From positions 1-21,216 of the forward strand of contig JAHHQV010000048.1 of the NCBI GenBank assembly GCA_020026175.1: a stretch of 21,216 nt of DNA, written 5' to 3'. The notes beneath the pieces were generated by a model, which made no database searches, was not told the DNA's origin, and saw only the letters and a list, made by a program, of their open reading frames with translations. This stretch comes from Phocaeicola sp. GTDB taxonomy: Bacteria; Bacteroidota; Bacteroidia; Bacteroidales; Bacteroidaceae. Below, piece after piece: positions 7,808 to 15,430 of the stretch. A program made the position numbers and the translations under genes. The stretch's first letter is position 1, and each line of letters begins with the position of its first letter.

Positions 7808-7876
7808 GCCGTGATAAGGGTTTCCGGCTGGCTTCTGCTTCCTCTTTCGCAATAAAGTGGAAGCGAAATCCACGGC
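7808..7876. repeat. Long nested hairpin element between nusA and infB
   Basis: Three stems nest in order. GCCGTG (7808-7813) pairs with CACGGC (7871-7876). GGTTTC (7819-7824) pairs with GAAATC (7865-7870), with one G-U. GCTTCC-T-CTTT (7837-7847) pairs with AAAG-T-GGAAGC (7854-7864), with one T-T mismatch and the loop CGCAAT. The 3' arm is continuous, whereas the 5' arm has two bulges of 5 and 12 nt. An alternative pairing TTTCGC with GCGAAA would compete with the inner stems. There is no T run, so it is not a terminator. It may be a dispersed palindromic repeat or an mRNA processing or regulatory structure affecting infB. The name 'repeat' is provisional, since only one copy is in the window. 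Confidence 0.6.
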
Positions 7877-7944
7877 TGGCAGCGCTTTTAACCTTACGTG
7901 CATCGGGATATAGAAATTTAGTATGAATATAAAATCAAAATCCC

Positions 7945-10866
7945 ATGATAAGACTGAATAAAGTAGCTAGAGATTTAAACGTAGGGATAGCAACAGCTGT
8001 GGAATTTCTGAATAAGAAAGGCTATAGTGTGGAGGCAAATCCGAATACAAAAATAACTGAGGACCAGTATACGGAACTTGTAAAGGAATTCAGCAAGGAT
8101 AAAGACCTAAAGCTGAAATCGGAACAGAAAATACAAGAAAGACAGAATAAGGAACGCAATAAGGTTTCTGTCTCTATAGATGATATTGCAGGGGATAATG
8201 TTAAGGCCGAAACAGACAAGGTTAAAACTGAATATCATGAACCTGTAAAGCAGAAGTTCAAGCCGATAGGTAAAATAGATCTGGATGCCTTGAACAGAAA
8301 GAAACCAAAGAACAATATTGTGGTTGATGCTGAAGAAAATACTGTTGCAGAAGAAGAGAAGCAAGAAGAGGTGACAGAAGTAAAGGCTGAACCTATAGTA
8401 GAGAAAAAGAGAAAGGTAGAATTAAAACCTGATAATAAAGAAGATAAAGAAAGCAAAAAGCCCGAAGAAATTAAGGCGGAAGTAGTTGAAGAAATGCCGA
8501 TGGAAGAAAAGAAACAGACAACAGAAGTAGCTGGAAATACTCACATGGATGAGGATGGAGTATTTAAAATTCGTCCTACAGAACTGAAGTCGAAAATAAA
8601 TGTCGTAGGTCAGATAGACCTGGCGGCGCTTAATCAGTCTACAAGACCAAAGAAAAAGTCTAAGGAAGAAAAGCGCAAGGAAAGAGAAGAAAAAGACAAG
8701 CAGCGCATGGAACAGCGTAAGCAGATGAAGGATGCCATCATTAAGGAAATTAGAAAAAGCGATGACAAGGTAGAGAAAAACAATGATGATGCTTCGAAAA
8801 AGAAAAAACGTAACCGTATAAATAAGGAACGTGTAGATATAAATAATCCTCAGGAAAGCCGCCAAAATAATGGTGGAGGACATAAAAGTGACAAGTTTGG
8901 CAGAAATCAAGGTGGAAAGAATGCTGGTAAGGACCGTTTCAGAAAACCTGTGGTTAAGCAGGAAGTCAGTGATGAGGATGTTGCAAAACAAGTAAAGGAA
9001 ACTCTTGCTCGTCTTACTAACAAGGGTAAGAACAAGGCTGCAAAATATCGTAAGGAAAAGAGAGAGAACATCCAAAACCGTCAGCTTGAGCAGGAAGAAC
9101 TTGAAATAGAAGAAAGCAAAATTCTTAAACTTACAGAGTTTGTGACTGCAAACGAACTTGCCAATATGATGGACATATCTGTCACTCAAGTTATCTCAAC
9201 TTGTATGAGTGTTGGTATTATGGTTTCCATCAATCAGCGTCTGGATGCAGAAACTATCAATCTTGTGGCTGAAGAATTTGGATATAAAACAGAGTATGTA
9301 AGTGCAGAGGTGGCTCAGGCTATAGAGGAAGAGATAGACTCGGAAGAAGATCTTGAACATCGTGCTCCTATTGTTACGGTGATGGGACATGTCGATCATG
9401 GTAAGACTTCACTTTTGGACTATATCCGTAAGGCTAATGTGATAGCAGGTGAAGCTGGTGGTATTACTCAGCATATCGGTGCATATAATGTTAGGCTTGA
9501 AGATGGTCGCCGTATGACTTTCCTTGATACTCCGGGACATGAAGCGTTTACAGCGATGCGTGCTCGTGGTGCTAAGGTTACAGACGTGGTTATAATCATT
9601 GTTGCAGCCGATGACAATGTGATGCCTCAAACTAAGGAAGCTATAAATCATGCTATGGCTGCTGGTGTGCCTATAGTGTTTGCTATAAATAAGGTAGATA
9701 AGCCTAATGCTAATCCAGACAAGATAAAAGAAGAACTTGCTGCCATGAACTATCTTGTAGAAGAGTGGGGTGGTAAGTATCAGTCTCAAGATATTTCAGC
9801 TAAGACTGGTCTTGGAGTAAAAGACCTTTTGGAAAAAGTTCTTTTGGAAGCTGAAATGCTTGACCTTAAGGCTAATCCTAATCGTAAGGCCACAGGTTCT
9901 ATCATAGAGTCTTCTCTTGATAAGGGACGTGGATATGTTGCTACAGTACTTGTGTCTAACGGTACTCTACGTGTTGGTGATATTGTTCTTGCCGGTACTT
10001 CGTATGGTAAGGTTAAGGCTATGTTTAATGAACGTAACCAACGCCTTAAAGAGGCAGGTCCTGCCGAACCGGTCTTGATTCTTGGTCTTAACGGTGCTCC
10101 TGCAGCAGGTGATACTTTCCATGTGTTTGATACTGACCAGGAAGCGCGTGAAATAGCCAATAAGCGTGAACAACTTGCTCGTGAACAGGGACTTCGTACT
10201 CAGAAGATGCTTACTCTTGATGAAGTTGGTCGCCGTCTTGCTCTTGGTGACTTCCATGAACTTAATGTTATTGTCAAGGGTGACGTGGACGGTTCTGTAG
10301 AGGCCTTGAGCGACTCTCTTATCAAGCTTTCTACCGAACAGATTCAGGTTAATGTAATACATAAGGGAGTAGGTCAGATTTCTGAATCAGATGTTTCTCT
10401 TGCCGCTGCATCTGATGCAATTATTGTAGGGTTCCAGGTTCGTCCGTCAGGTAGTGCCGCTAAATTGGCAGAGCAGGAAGGTGTTGACATCCGTAAATAC
10501 TCTATTATATATGATGCCATAGAAGAAGTCAAGTCGGCTATGGAAGGTATGCTTGCTCCTACATTGAAGGAACAGGTTACTGCTAATATCGAAGTCAGAG
10601 AGGTCTTCAATATAAGTAAGGTTGGACAGGTTGCAGGTGCTATGGTTAAGTCGGGTAAAGTTAAGCGTAGCGACAAGGCTCGTCTTATACGTGATGGTAT
10701 CGTAGTATTCTCTGGTTCTATCAATGCCTTGAAACGCTTCAAGGATGATGTGAAGGAAGTTGGTACTAACTTTGAGTGTGGTATCAGCCTTACTAATTGT
10801 AACGACCTTAAGGTTGGTGATATAATCGAGACTTACGAAGAAATAGAAGTTAAGCAGACTTTGTAA
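7945..10866 (+). CDS. infB: Translation initiation factor IF-2
   Basis: IF-2 is the GTPase that places initiator tRNA on the ribosome. The 973-residue protein starts with an IF2-N domain (MIRLNKVARDLNVGIATAVEFL). A long Lys/Glu-rich linker follows (about 56-390). A second N-terminal-type domain lies at about 394-450. The GTPase domain has G1 GHVDHGKT (481-488), G3 DTPGH (528-532), G4 NKVD (582-585) and G5 SAK (618-620). Domains II, III and the fMet-tRNA-binding C-terminal domain follow, ending near VGDIIETYEEIEVKQTL. The large linker explains the length compared with E. coli (890 residues). The ATG at 7945 begins the conserved N-terminus. Gene order rimP-nusA-infB is classical; the 167-bp gap with a strong hairpin could adjust infB expression relative to nusA. 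Confidence 0.97.
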   Translation: MIRLNKVARDLNVGIATAVEFLNKKGYSVEANPNTKITEDQYTELVKEFSKDKDLKLKSEQKIQERQNKERNKVSVSIDDIAGDNVKAETDKVKTEYHEPVKQKFKPIGKIDLDALNRKKPKNNIVVDAEENTVAEEEKQEEVTEVKAEPIVEKKRKVELKPDNKEDKESKKPEEIKAEVVEEMPMEEKKQTTEVAGNTHMDEDGVFKIRPTELKSKINVVGQIDLAALNQSTRPKKKSKEEKRKEREEKDKQRMEQRKQMKDAIIKEIRKSDDKVEKNNDDASKKKKRNRINKERVDINNPQESRQNNGGGHKSDKFGRNQGGKNAGKDRFRKPVVKQEVSDEDVAKQVKETLARLTNKGKNKAAKYRKEKRENIQNRQLEQEELEIEESKILKLTEFVTANELANMMDISVTQVISTCMSVGIMVSINQRLDAETINLVAEEFGYKTEYVSAEVAQAIEEEIDSEEDLEHRAPIVTVMGHVDHGKTSLLDYIRKANVIAGEAGGITQHIGAYNVRLEDGRRMTFLDTPGHEAFTAMRARGAKVTDVVIIIVAADDNVMPQTKEAINHAMAAGVPIVFAINKVDKPNANPDKIKEELAAMNYLVEEWGGKYQSQDISAKTGLGVKDLLEKVLLEAEMLDLKANPNRKATGSIIESSLDKGRGYVATVLVSNGTLRVGDIVLAGTSYGKVKAMFNERNQRLKEAGPAEPVLILGLNGAPAAGDTFHVFDTDQEAREIANKREQLAREQGLRTQKMLTLDEVGRRLALGDFHELNVIVKGDVDGSVEALSDSLIKLSTEQIQVNVIHKGVGQISESDVSLAAASDAIIVGFQVRPSGSAAKLAEQEGVDIRKYSIIYDAIEEVKSAMEGMLAPTLKEQVTANIEVREVFNISKVGQVAGAMVKSGKVKRSDKARLIRDGIVVFSGSINALKRFKDDVKEVGTNFECGISLTNCNDLKVGDIIETYEEIEVKQTL

Positions 10867-10954
10867 AAATGATTATAAAACTTTCATGCTGAGTTGCAAT
10901 GTCACAGGGATTCAGCTTGTGCTTTAGCCTATGCTTGAGGATGATGTGAGTTTT

Positions 10955-10980
10955 AAGTTTCCCGATATTGGGGGAAACTT
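10955..10980. other. Perfect 9-bp hairpin downstream of infB
   Basis: AAGTTTCCC (10955-10963) pairs perfectly with GGGAAACTT (10972-10980) around an 8-nt loop. No T run follows, so it is unlikely to be an intrinsic terminator alone. It could stabilise the 3' end of the infB mRNA. Confidence 0.5.
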
Positions 10981-11061
10981 ATTATATTCTCGGTTTAAAT
11001 ACACGGCTCTTGTCTGTAAGTCCTGTTTCATTGTAAAATGAAAGGTTAAAAATTAAAGAGT

Positions 11062-11111
11062 GAAGAGTGAAGACTCAGAAAATTCTTCATTCCTCACTCT
11101 TCGTTTTTTTT
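11062..11111 (+). terminator. Intrinsic terminator after rimP-nusA-infB
   Basis: GAAGAGTGA (11062-11070) pairs perfectly with TCACTCTTC (11094-11102). An inner pairing GAAGA/TCTTC (11069-11073 with 11084-11088) is possible as an alternative or extension. A G and eight T (11104-11111) follow. The GAGTGAAGAGTGAAG-type sequence is repetitive and similar intergenic hairpins may be dispersed in related genomes. Confidence 0.82.
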
Positions 11112-11156
11112 CTACTCAGATAATTGAAGATAAGTTATCTAAAAAAGTGATTATAC

Positions 11157-11687
11157 ATGACACTGATTGATTGGATAATAGTTGCAATATTGATAATAGG
11201 TGGTGTTTTGGGTTTTGCAAAAGGAGCTGTGAAACAGATTGCGGCTATTGTAGGAATTGTAGCAGGACTTTTGGTAGCACGTGCATTATTTTCACAGGTA
11301 GGTGAGAAATTGTCGGCTGAATTTAATACATCTTTGTCTACATCTCAGGTTATAGCATTCTTTATGATATGGATAATTGTTCCTCTTATATTGTATTTTT
11401 TGGCTTCCATGCTTACCAAAGTGCTTGAAATAGTACATTTGGGGATAGTAAACAGATTGTCTGGAGCTATATTGGGAGCAGTGAAATATGCATTCCTAGT
11501 CAGCTTGATAGTTAATTTTATTGAGTTTATAGATAGTGAAAATGAATTAATAAGCCGAACCGTAAAACAATCTTCTTTGTTATACTATCCAGTAGTGGAG
11601 ATTTCTGCTACATTTGTGCCAAGCATAAAGGAGGCTATAAAAGACTTTAAAGATGAAGTTCCTTCGGTTATAGTATATAGAATATAA
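11157..11687 (+). CDS. cvpA: CvpA-family inner membrane protein
   Basis: The product has 176 residues and four hydrophobic segments, about 4-24, 27-46, 62-84 and 101-122. The N-terminus LIDWIIVAILIIGGVLGFAKGAVKQI is the hallmark of the CvpA family (Pfam Colicin_V production). In E. coli the member is named for colicin V production and its mutants affect envelope stress and purF expression; the molecular role is unsettled. There is no signal peptide or catalytic motif. The soluble C-terminal tail (about 125-176) is short. The gene follows the terminator of the infB unit and precedes the suf genes by 164 bp, with a possible small ORF between. Whether it is transcribed with suf is unresolved because no clear promoter is seen on either side. 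Confidence 0.85.
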   Translation: MTLIDWIIVAILIIGGVLGFAKGAVKQIAAIVGIVAGLLVARALFSQVGEKLSAEFNTSLSTSQVIAFFMIWIIVPLILYFLASMLTKVLEIVHLGIVNRLSGAILGAVKYAFLVSLIVNFIEFIDSENELISRTVKQSSLLYYPVVEISATFVPSIKEAIKDFKDEVPSVIVYRI

Positions 11688-11699
11688 TATTTTAAAGAC

Positions 11700-11822
11700 A
11701 TGAAAATGGCAAAAAGGCATTTATTCAGGTATGCGGTTTTGTTGATAAGGCTTTTAAGTAAAAGTATGAAGACTTCAAATCCGGAAAATGTCATTTATGC
11801 AGTTTGCCTGAGAGTAATATAA
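11700..11822 (+). CDS. Possible 40-residue small protein between the CvpA-family gene and sufB
   Basis: An ATG 12 bp after the CvpA-family stop opens a 40-codon frame that ends at TAA 11820-11822, 29 bp before sufB. It reads MKMAKRHLFRYAVLLIRLLS and so on: a basic N-terminus with a hydrophobic stretch at about 11-19, then a polar middle and CLRVI at the end. I do not recognise it. Its position on the same strand in a tight gap favours a translated small membrane-associated peptide, but the length is short enough to arise by chance and the gap may instead be a leader of sufB. Confidence 0.3.
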   Translation: MKMAKRHLFRYAVLLIRLLSKSMKTSNPENVIYAVCLRVI

Positions 11823-11851
11823 AACATAAAATAAGAAATCAATATATAAGT

Positions 11852-13303
11852 ATGCAAGAAGAACCCAATAAATATGTAAAAGAATTGACTCAGGAGAAGT
11901 ACAAATATGGCTTCACTACTGATGTTCACACTGATATCATAGAAAAGGGGCTTAATGAAGATGTTGTAAGACTGATTTCTGAGAGAAAAGGAGAACCGGA
12001 ATGGCTTCTCGAATTTCGTCTCAAGGCTTATCGCTACTGGCTTACATTGGAGATGCCTACATGGGCACATCTTGATATTCCCGAAATTGATTATCAGAAT
12101 ATATCTTATTATGCGGATCCAACTAAAAAGAAAGAAGGACCAAAGAGCCTTGATGAAGTTGATCCGGAACTGCTCAAGACTTTCAACAAGCTTGGAATTC
12201 CGCTTGAGGAACAGATGGCTTTGAGTGGAATGGCTGTTGATGCTGTAATGGATTCCGTTTCCGTAAAAACTACTTTCAAGGAGACTCTTATGGAGAAAGG
12301 CATTATATTCTGTTCAATGAGCGAGGCTGTGCGAGAACATCCAGACTTGGTGAAGAAATATCTTGGTTCCGTAGTAGGTTATCGGGATAATTTCTTTGCA
12401 GCATTGAATACGGCAGTCTTTAGCGACGGATCTTTTGTATATATTCCGAAAGGAGTAAGATGCCCTATGGAGTTGTCTACCTATTTCCGTATAAACGCAG
12501 CCAGTACAGGACAGTTTGAACGCACCTTGATAGTAGCCGAGGATGACAGTTATGTGTCTTATCTGGAAGGATGTACTGCCCCTATGCGCGATGAAAACCA
12601 GCTTCATGCTGCAATTGTTGAGATAGTTGTAATGAACCGTGCTGAGGTGAAGTATTCTACTGTACAGAACTGGTATCCGGGAGATGCAGAAGGAAAAGGA
12701 GGTATATATAACTTTGTAACAAAGCGAGGAATATGTAAGGGAGTAGACAGTAAGTTGTCATGGACTCAGGTTGAGACAGGTTCTGCTATAACATGGAAAT
12801 ATCCTAGCTGTATTCTTGCCGGTGACAATTCTACTGCAGAGTTTTATTCTGTAGCAGTAACCAATAACTATCAACAGGCAGATACAGGAACAAAGATGAT
12901 TCACTTAGGTAAAAATACCAGCTCTACTATAGTAAGTAAGGGTATAAGTGCAGGAAAAAGTCAGAACTCATATCGTGGACTTGTAAGGGTTGCTGAGAAG
13001 GCAGAAAATGCCCGAAACTACAGCCAGTGCGATTCTCTTCTGCTTGGAAGTAAATGTGGTGCACATACATTCCCGTATATGGATATACACAATGAATCTG
13101 CGGTGGTGGAACACGAAGCTACTACATCAAAGATATCCGAAGACCAGTTGTTCTACTGTAATCAAAGAGGTATTAGTACTGAAGACGCTATAGGACTTAT
13201 AGTAAACGGATATGCAAAAGAAGTTATCAACAAACTTCCTATGGAATTTGCTGTTGAGGCCCAAAAGCTTCTCTCTATTTCTTTGGAAGGTAGTGTAGGA
13301 TAA
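11852..13303 (+). CDS. sufB: Fe-S cluster assembly scaffold protein SufB
   Basis: SufB is the scaffold subunit of the cytoplasmic SufBC2D complex on which Fe-S clusters are built. The chosen ATG gives 483 residues starting MQEEPNKYVKELTQEKYKYGF, as in family members. A longer frame from TTG 11804 adds 16 residues without family resemblance and is rejected. The beta-helix core carries PKGVRCPMELSTYFRIN and, near the C-terminus, QCDSLLLGSKCGAHTFPY. Cys402 in that segment is probably the counterpart of the essential Cys405 of E. coli SufB. The HEATTSKISEDQLFYCNQRG signature follows. sufC begins 18 bp after the stop. The promoter is not evident; no IscR- or SufR-like site could be recognised with confidence. 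Confidence 0.95.
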   Translation: MQEEPNKYVKELTQEKYKYGFTTDVHTDIIEKGLNEDVVRLISERKGEPEWLLEFRLKAYRYWLTLEMPTWAHLDIPEIDYQNISYYADPTKKKEGPKSLDEVDPELLKTFNKLGIPLEEQMALSGMAVDAVMDSVSVKTTFKETLMEKGIIFCSMSEAVREHPDLVKKYLGSVVGYRDNFFAALNTAVFSDGSFVYIPKGVRCPMELSTYFRINAASTGQFERTLIVAEDDSYVSYLEGCTAPMRDENQLHAAIVEIVVMNRAEVKYSTVQNWYPGDAEGKGGIYNFVTKRGICKGVDSKLSWTQVETGSAITWKYPSCILAGDNSTAEFYSVAVTNNYQQADTGTKMIHLGKNTSSTIVSKGISAGKSQNSYRGLVRVAEKAENARNYSQCDSLLLGSKCGAHTFPYMDIHNESAVVEHEATTSKISEDQLFYCNQRGISTEDAIGLIVNGYAKEVINKLPMEFAVEAQKLLSISLEGSVG

Positions 13304-13321
13304 AAATAGATATTTATAAAG

Positions 13322-14074
13322 ATGTTAGAAATAAAAGATTTACATGCCAATATCAATGGCAAAGAAATATTGAAGGGTATCAACCTTTCTGTAAAGCCGG
13401 GAGAAGTTCATGCGATAATGGGACCTAACGGCTCTGGTAAGAGTACATTGAGCAATGTTTTAGTAGGACATCCAGCATATGAAGTAACAAAGGGTTCGGT
13501 TACATTCGACGACAAGGACCTTTTGTCATTGAATCCTGAAGATAGAAGTCATGAAGGACTATTCCTTTCATTCCAGTATCCAGTTGAAATTCCAGGAGTA
13601 AGTATGGTTAACTTCATGCGTGCGGCAGTAAACGAGCAACGCAAATATAAAGGCCTTCCTGTTCTTTCGGCAAGTGAATTCCTTAAATTGATGCGTCAGA
13701 AACGTGAAATTGTAGAACTAGACAGCAAACTGGCCAACCGTTCTGTAAACGAGGGCTTCTCGGGCGGTGAAAAGAAACGTAACGAAATATTCCAGATGGC
13801 AATGCTTGAACCTAAGTTGAGTATACTTGACGAAACAGACTCAGGATTGGATATTGATGCATTGCGTATTGTGGCAGAAGGAGTTAACAAACTTAAGACT
13901 CCCGAAACAAGCTGTATCGTGATAACTCACTATCAGAGACTTCTGGACTACATCAAACCTGATATAGTACATGTACTTTACAAGGGAAAAATAGTAAAGA
14001 CAGCAGGTCCTGAATTGGCTTTGGAACTTGAAGAAAAGGGTTATGATTGGATAAAGAAAGAATTAGGAGAATAA
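13322..14074 (+). CDS. sufC: Fe-S cluster assembly ATPase SufC
   Basis: SufC is the ABC-type ATPase subunit that drives conformational change in the SufBCD scaffold. The 250-residue protein has Walker A GPNGSGKST (34-42), the ABC signature FSGGE (146-150), Walker B LSILDETDSGLD with Asp170 and Glu171, and the H-loop His203 in ITHYQ. The ETDSGLD form in place of the transporter-type EPTSALD is typical of SufC and separates it from membrane ABC transporters. There are no membrane segments and no permease partner. The gene lies 18 bp after sufB and 3 bp before sufD, so it is within the same operon. Confidence 0.97.
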   Translation: MLEIKDLHANINGKEILKGINLSVKPGEVHAIMGPNGSGKSTLSNVLVGHPAYEVTKGSVTFDDKDLLSLNPEDRSHEGLFLSFQYPVEIPGVSMVNFMRAAVNEQRKYKGLPVLSASEFLKLMRQKREIVELDSKLANRSVNEGFSGGEKKRNEIFQMAMLEPKLSILDETDSGLDIDALRIVAEGVNKLKTPETSCIVITHYQRLLDYIKPDIVHVLYKGKIVKTAGPELALELEEKGYDWIKKELGE

Positions 14075-14077
14075 TCA

Positions 14078-15424
14078 ATGAAAGCAGAACAGCAATATAT
14101 AGACCTTTTCAACCAATGTGAAGCCATGATATGCGCTCATAGTGTCGATGCTCTTAATGCACCGCGTACAAAGGCTTTTGCTCATTTCGAGCAGACTGGC
14201 TTTCCTTCAAAAAAGGTTGAAAAGTACAGATATACGGATGTTTCAAAGTATTTCGCACCAGATTATGGTCTTAATCTGAAACGTCTGGATATACCTGTAA
14301 ATCCGTATGAGGTTTTCAAATGTGACGTGCCTAATATGAGCACTTCACTTTATTTCGTGGTGAACGATTCGTTTGATACACATGACAATCCGTCTGCACA
14401 ACTTCCTGAAGGAGTCATTTTTTGTAGTTTGAAGGAAGCAGCACAACAGCATGCCGAACTGGTGAAGAAATATTATGCAACTCTTGCTGATACATCAAAG
14501 GATTCTATTACTGCATTCAATACTATGTTTGCTCAAGATGGAGTATTCATGTATGTACCTAAGAATATCATAATAGATAAGCCTATACAGCTTATCAACA
14601 TTCTTCGTGCGGATGTAGACTTTATGGTAAACCGCCGTGTACTCATTGTTCTCGAAGAGGGAGCACAGGCAAAGCTGCTTGTTTGCGACCATGCCATGGA
14701 TGAAGTAAATTTTCTTTCTACTCAGGTGATAGAAGTGTTTGTAGGCGACAATGCTTGCTTCGATCTCTACGAACTGGAAGAAACTCACGAGTCTACTATA
14801 CGCTACAGCAATCTGTATGTAAAGCAGCAGGCAAACAGTAATGTGCTTCTCAATGGTATAACTCTTCGTAATGGAACAACACGTAACACTACAGAAGTTT
14901 CGTTGGAAGGACGTGGTGCTGAAATCAATCTTTGTGGTATGACAATTGCCGATAAAGACGAACATGTAGACTATAATACATTTATAGAACACAAAGTGTC
15001 TGACTGTACAAGCAATGAATTGTTCAAATATGTTCTTGATGAACAGGCTGTAGGAGCATTCTCGGGTAAAGTGCTTGTCAGAGAAGGTGCTCAGCGTACC
15101 AATTCGCAGCAGACAAACAGCAATATCTGCGTAACCCGTGAAGCGCGTATGTATACACAGCCTCAGCTGGAGATATATGCAGACGATGTGAAGTGTTCGC
15201 ATGGAGCTACTGTAGGCCAGCTTGACGAAAAAGCGCTTTTCTATATGCAGCAAAGAGGTATCAGCCTTAAAGAAGCAAGACTTCTTCTTATGTTTGCTTT
15301 CGTTAATGAAGTGATAGACAAGATTCGTATGGAAGCATTGAAAGACCGTTTGCATCTGCTCGTCGAGAAGCGTTTCCGTGGCGAGCTGAACAAATGTCAG
15401 GGATGTGCAATTTGCGGTAAATAA
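14078..15424 (+). CDS. sufD: Fe-S cluster assembly protein SufD, with a C-terminal CxxCxxC tail
   Basis: SufD is a paralogue of SufB and the third subunit of the scaffold complex, with a role in iron entry. The 448-residue protein has an N-terminal helical region with KKVEKYRYTDVSKYF, the beta-helix core, and the C-terminal segment DDVKCSHGATVGQLDEKALFYMQQRG. In that segment the His of CSHGA corresponds to the functional His of E. coli SufD. The very end carries Cys440, Cys443 and Cys446 in KCQGCAICGK, a CxxCxxC cluster absent from E. coli SufD. This could bind metal or an Fe-S intermediate, which is inference. The gene lies 3 bp after sufC and 6 bp before sufS. Confidence 0.93.
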   Translation: MKAEQQYIDLFNQCEAMICAHSVDALNAPRTKAFAHFEQTGFPSKKVEKYRYTDVSKYFAPDYGLNLKRLDIPVNPYEVFKCDVPNMSTSLYFVVNDSFDTHDNPSAQLPEGVIFCSLKEAAQQHAELVKKYYATLADTSKDSITAFNTMFAQDGVFMYVPKNIIIDKPIQLINILRADVDFMVNRRVLIVLEEGAQAKLLVCDHAMDEVNFLSTQVIEVFVGDNACFDLYELEETHESTIRYSNLYVKQQANSNVLLNGITLRNGTTRNTTEVSLEGRGAEINLCGMTIADKDEHVDYNTFIEHKVSDCTSNELFKYVLDEQAVGAFSGKVLVREGAQRTNSQQTNSNICVTREARMYTQPQLEIYADDVKCSHGATVGQLDEKALFYMQQRGISLKEARLLLMFAFVNEVIDKIRMEALKDRLHLLVEKRFRGELNKCQGCAICGK

Positions 15425-15430
15425 ATTGAT

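Larger units (their letters stand above)
10867..11156. other. infB-cvpA intergenic region
   Basis: This 290-bp stretch carries no convincing ORF. It holds two inverted repeats, listed separately: a T-less perfect hairpin at 10955-10980 and a canonical terminator at 11062-11111. No clear TAnnTTTG promoter for the following gene is visible between the terminator and 11157, so the start of that transcript is unresolved. Confidence 0.6.

Noticed and set aside
7376..7903. A 175-codon minus-strand frame across the nusA end and the nusA-infB gap.
   Set aside because: It is mostly the reverse shadow of nusA. Only its first part covers the intergenic hairpin element, which explains that segment better.
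8422..9189. A 255-codon minus-strand frame rich in Phe and Leu opposite infB.
   Set aside because: It is the shadow of the Lys/Glu-rich linker of IF-2, whose A/G-rich codons read as Phe/Leu on the other strand.
11804..11851. A 16-residue N-terminal extension of SufB from TTG 11804.
   Set aside because: SufB family members start like the ATG at 11852, the extension shows no family resemblance, and it overlaps the possible 40-codon ORF.
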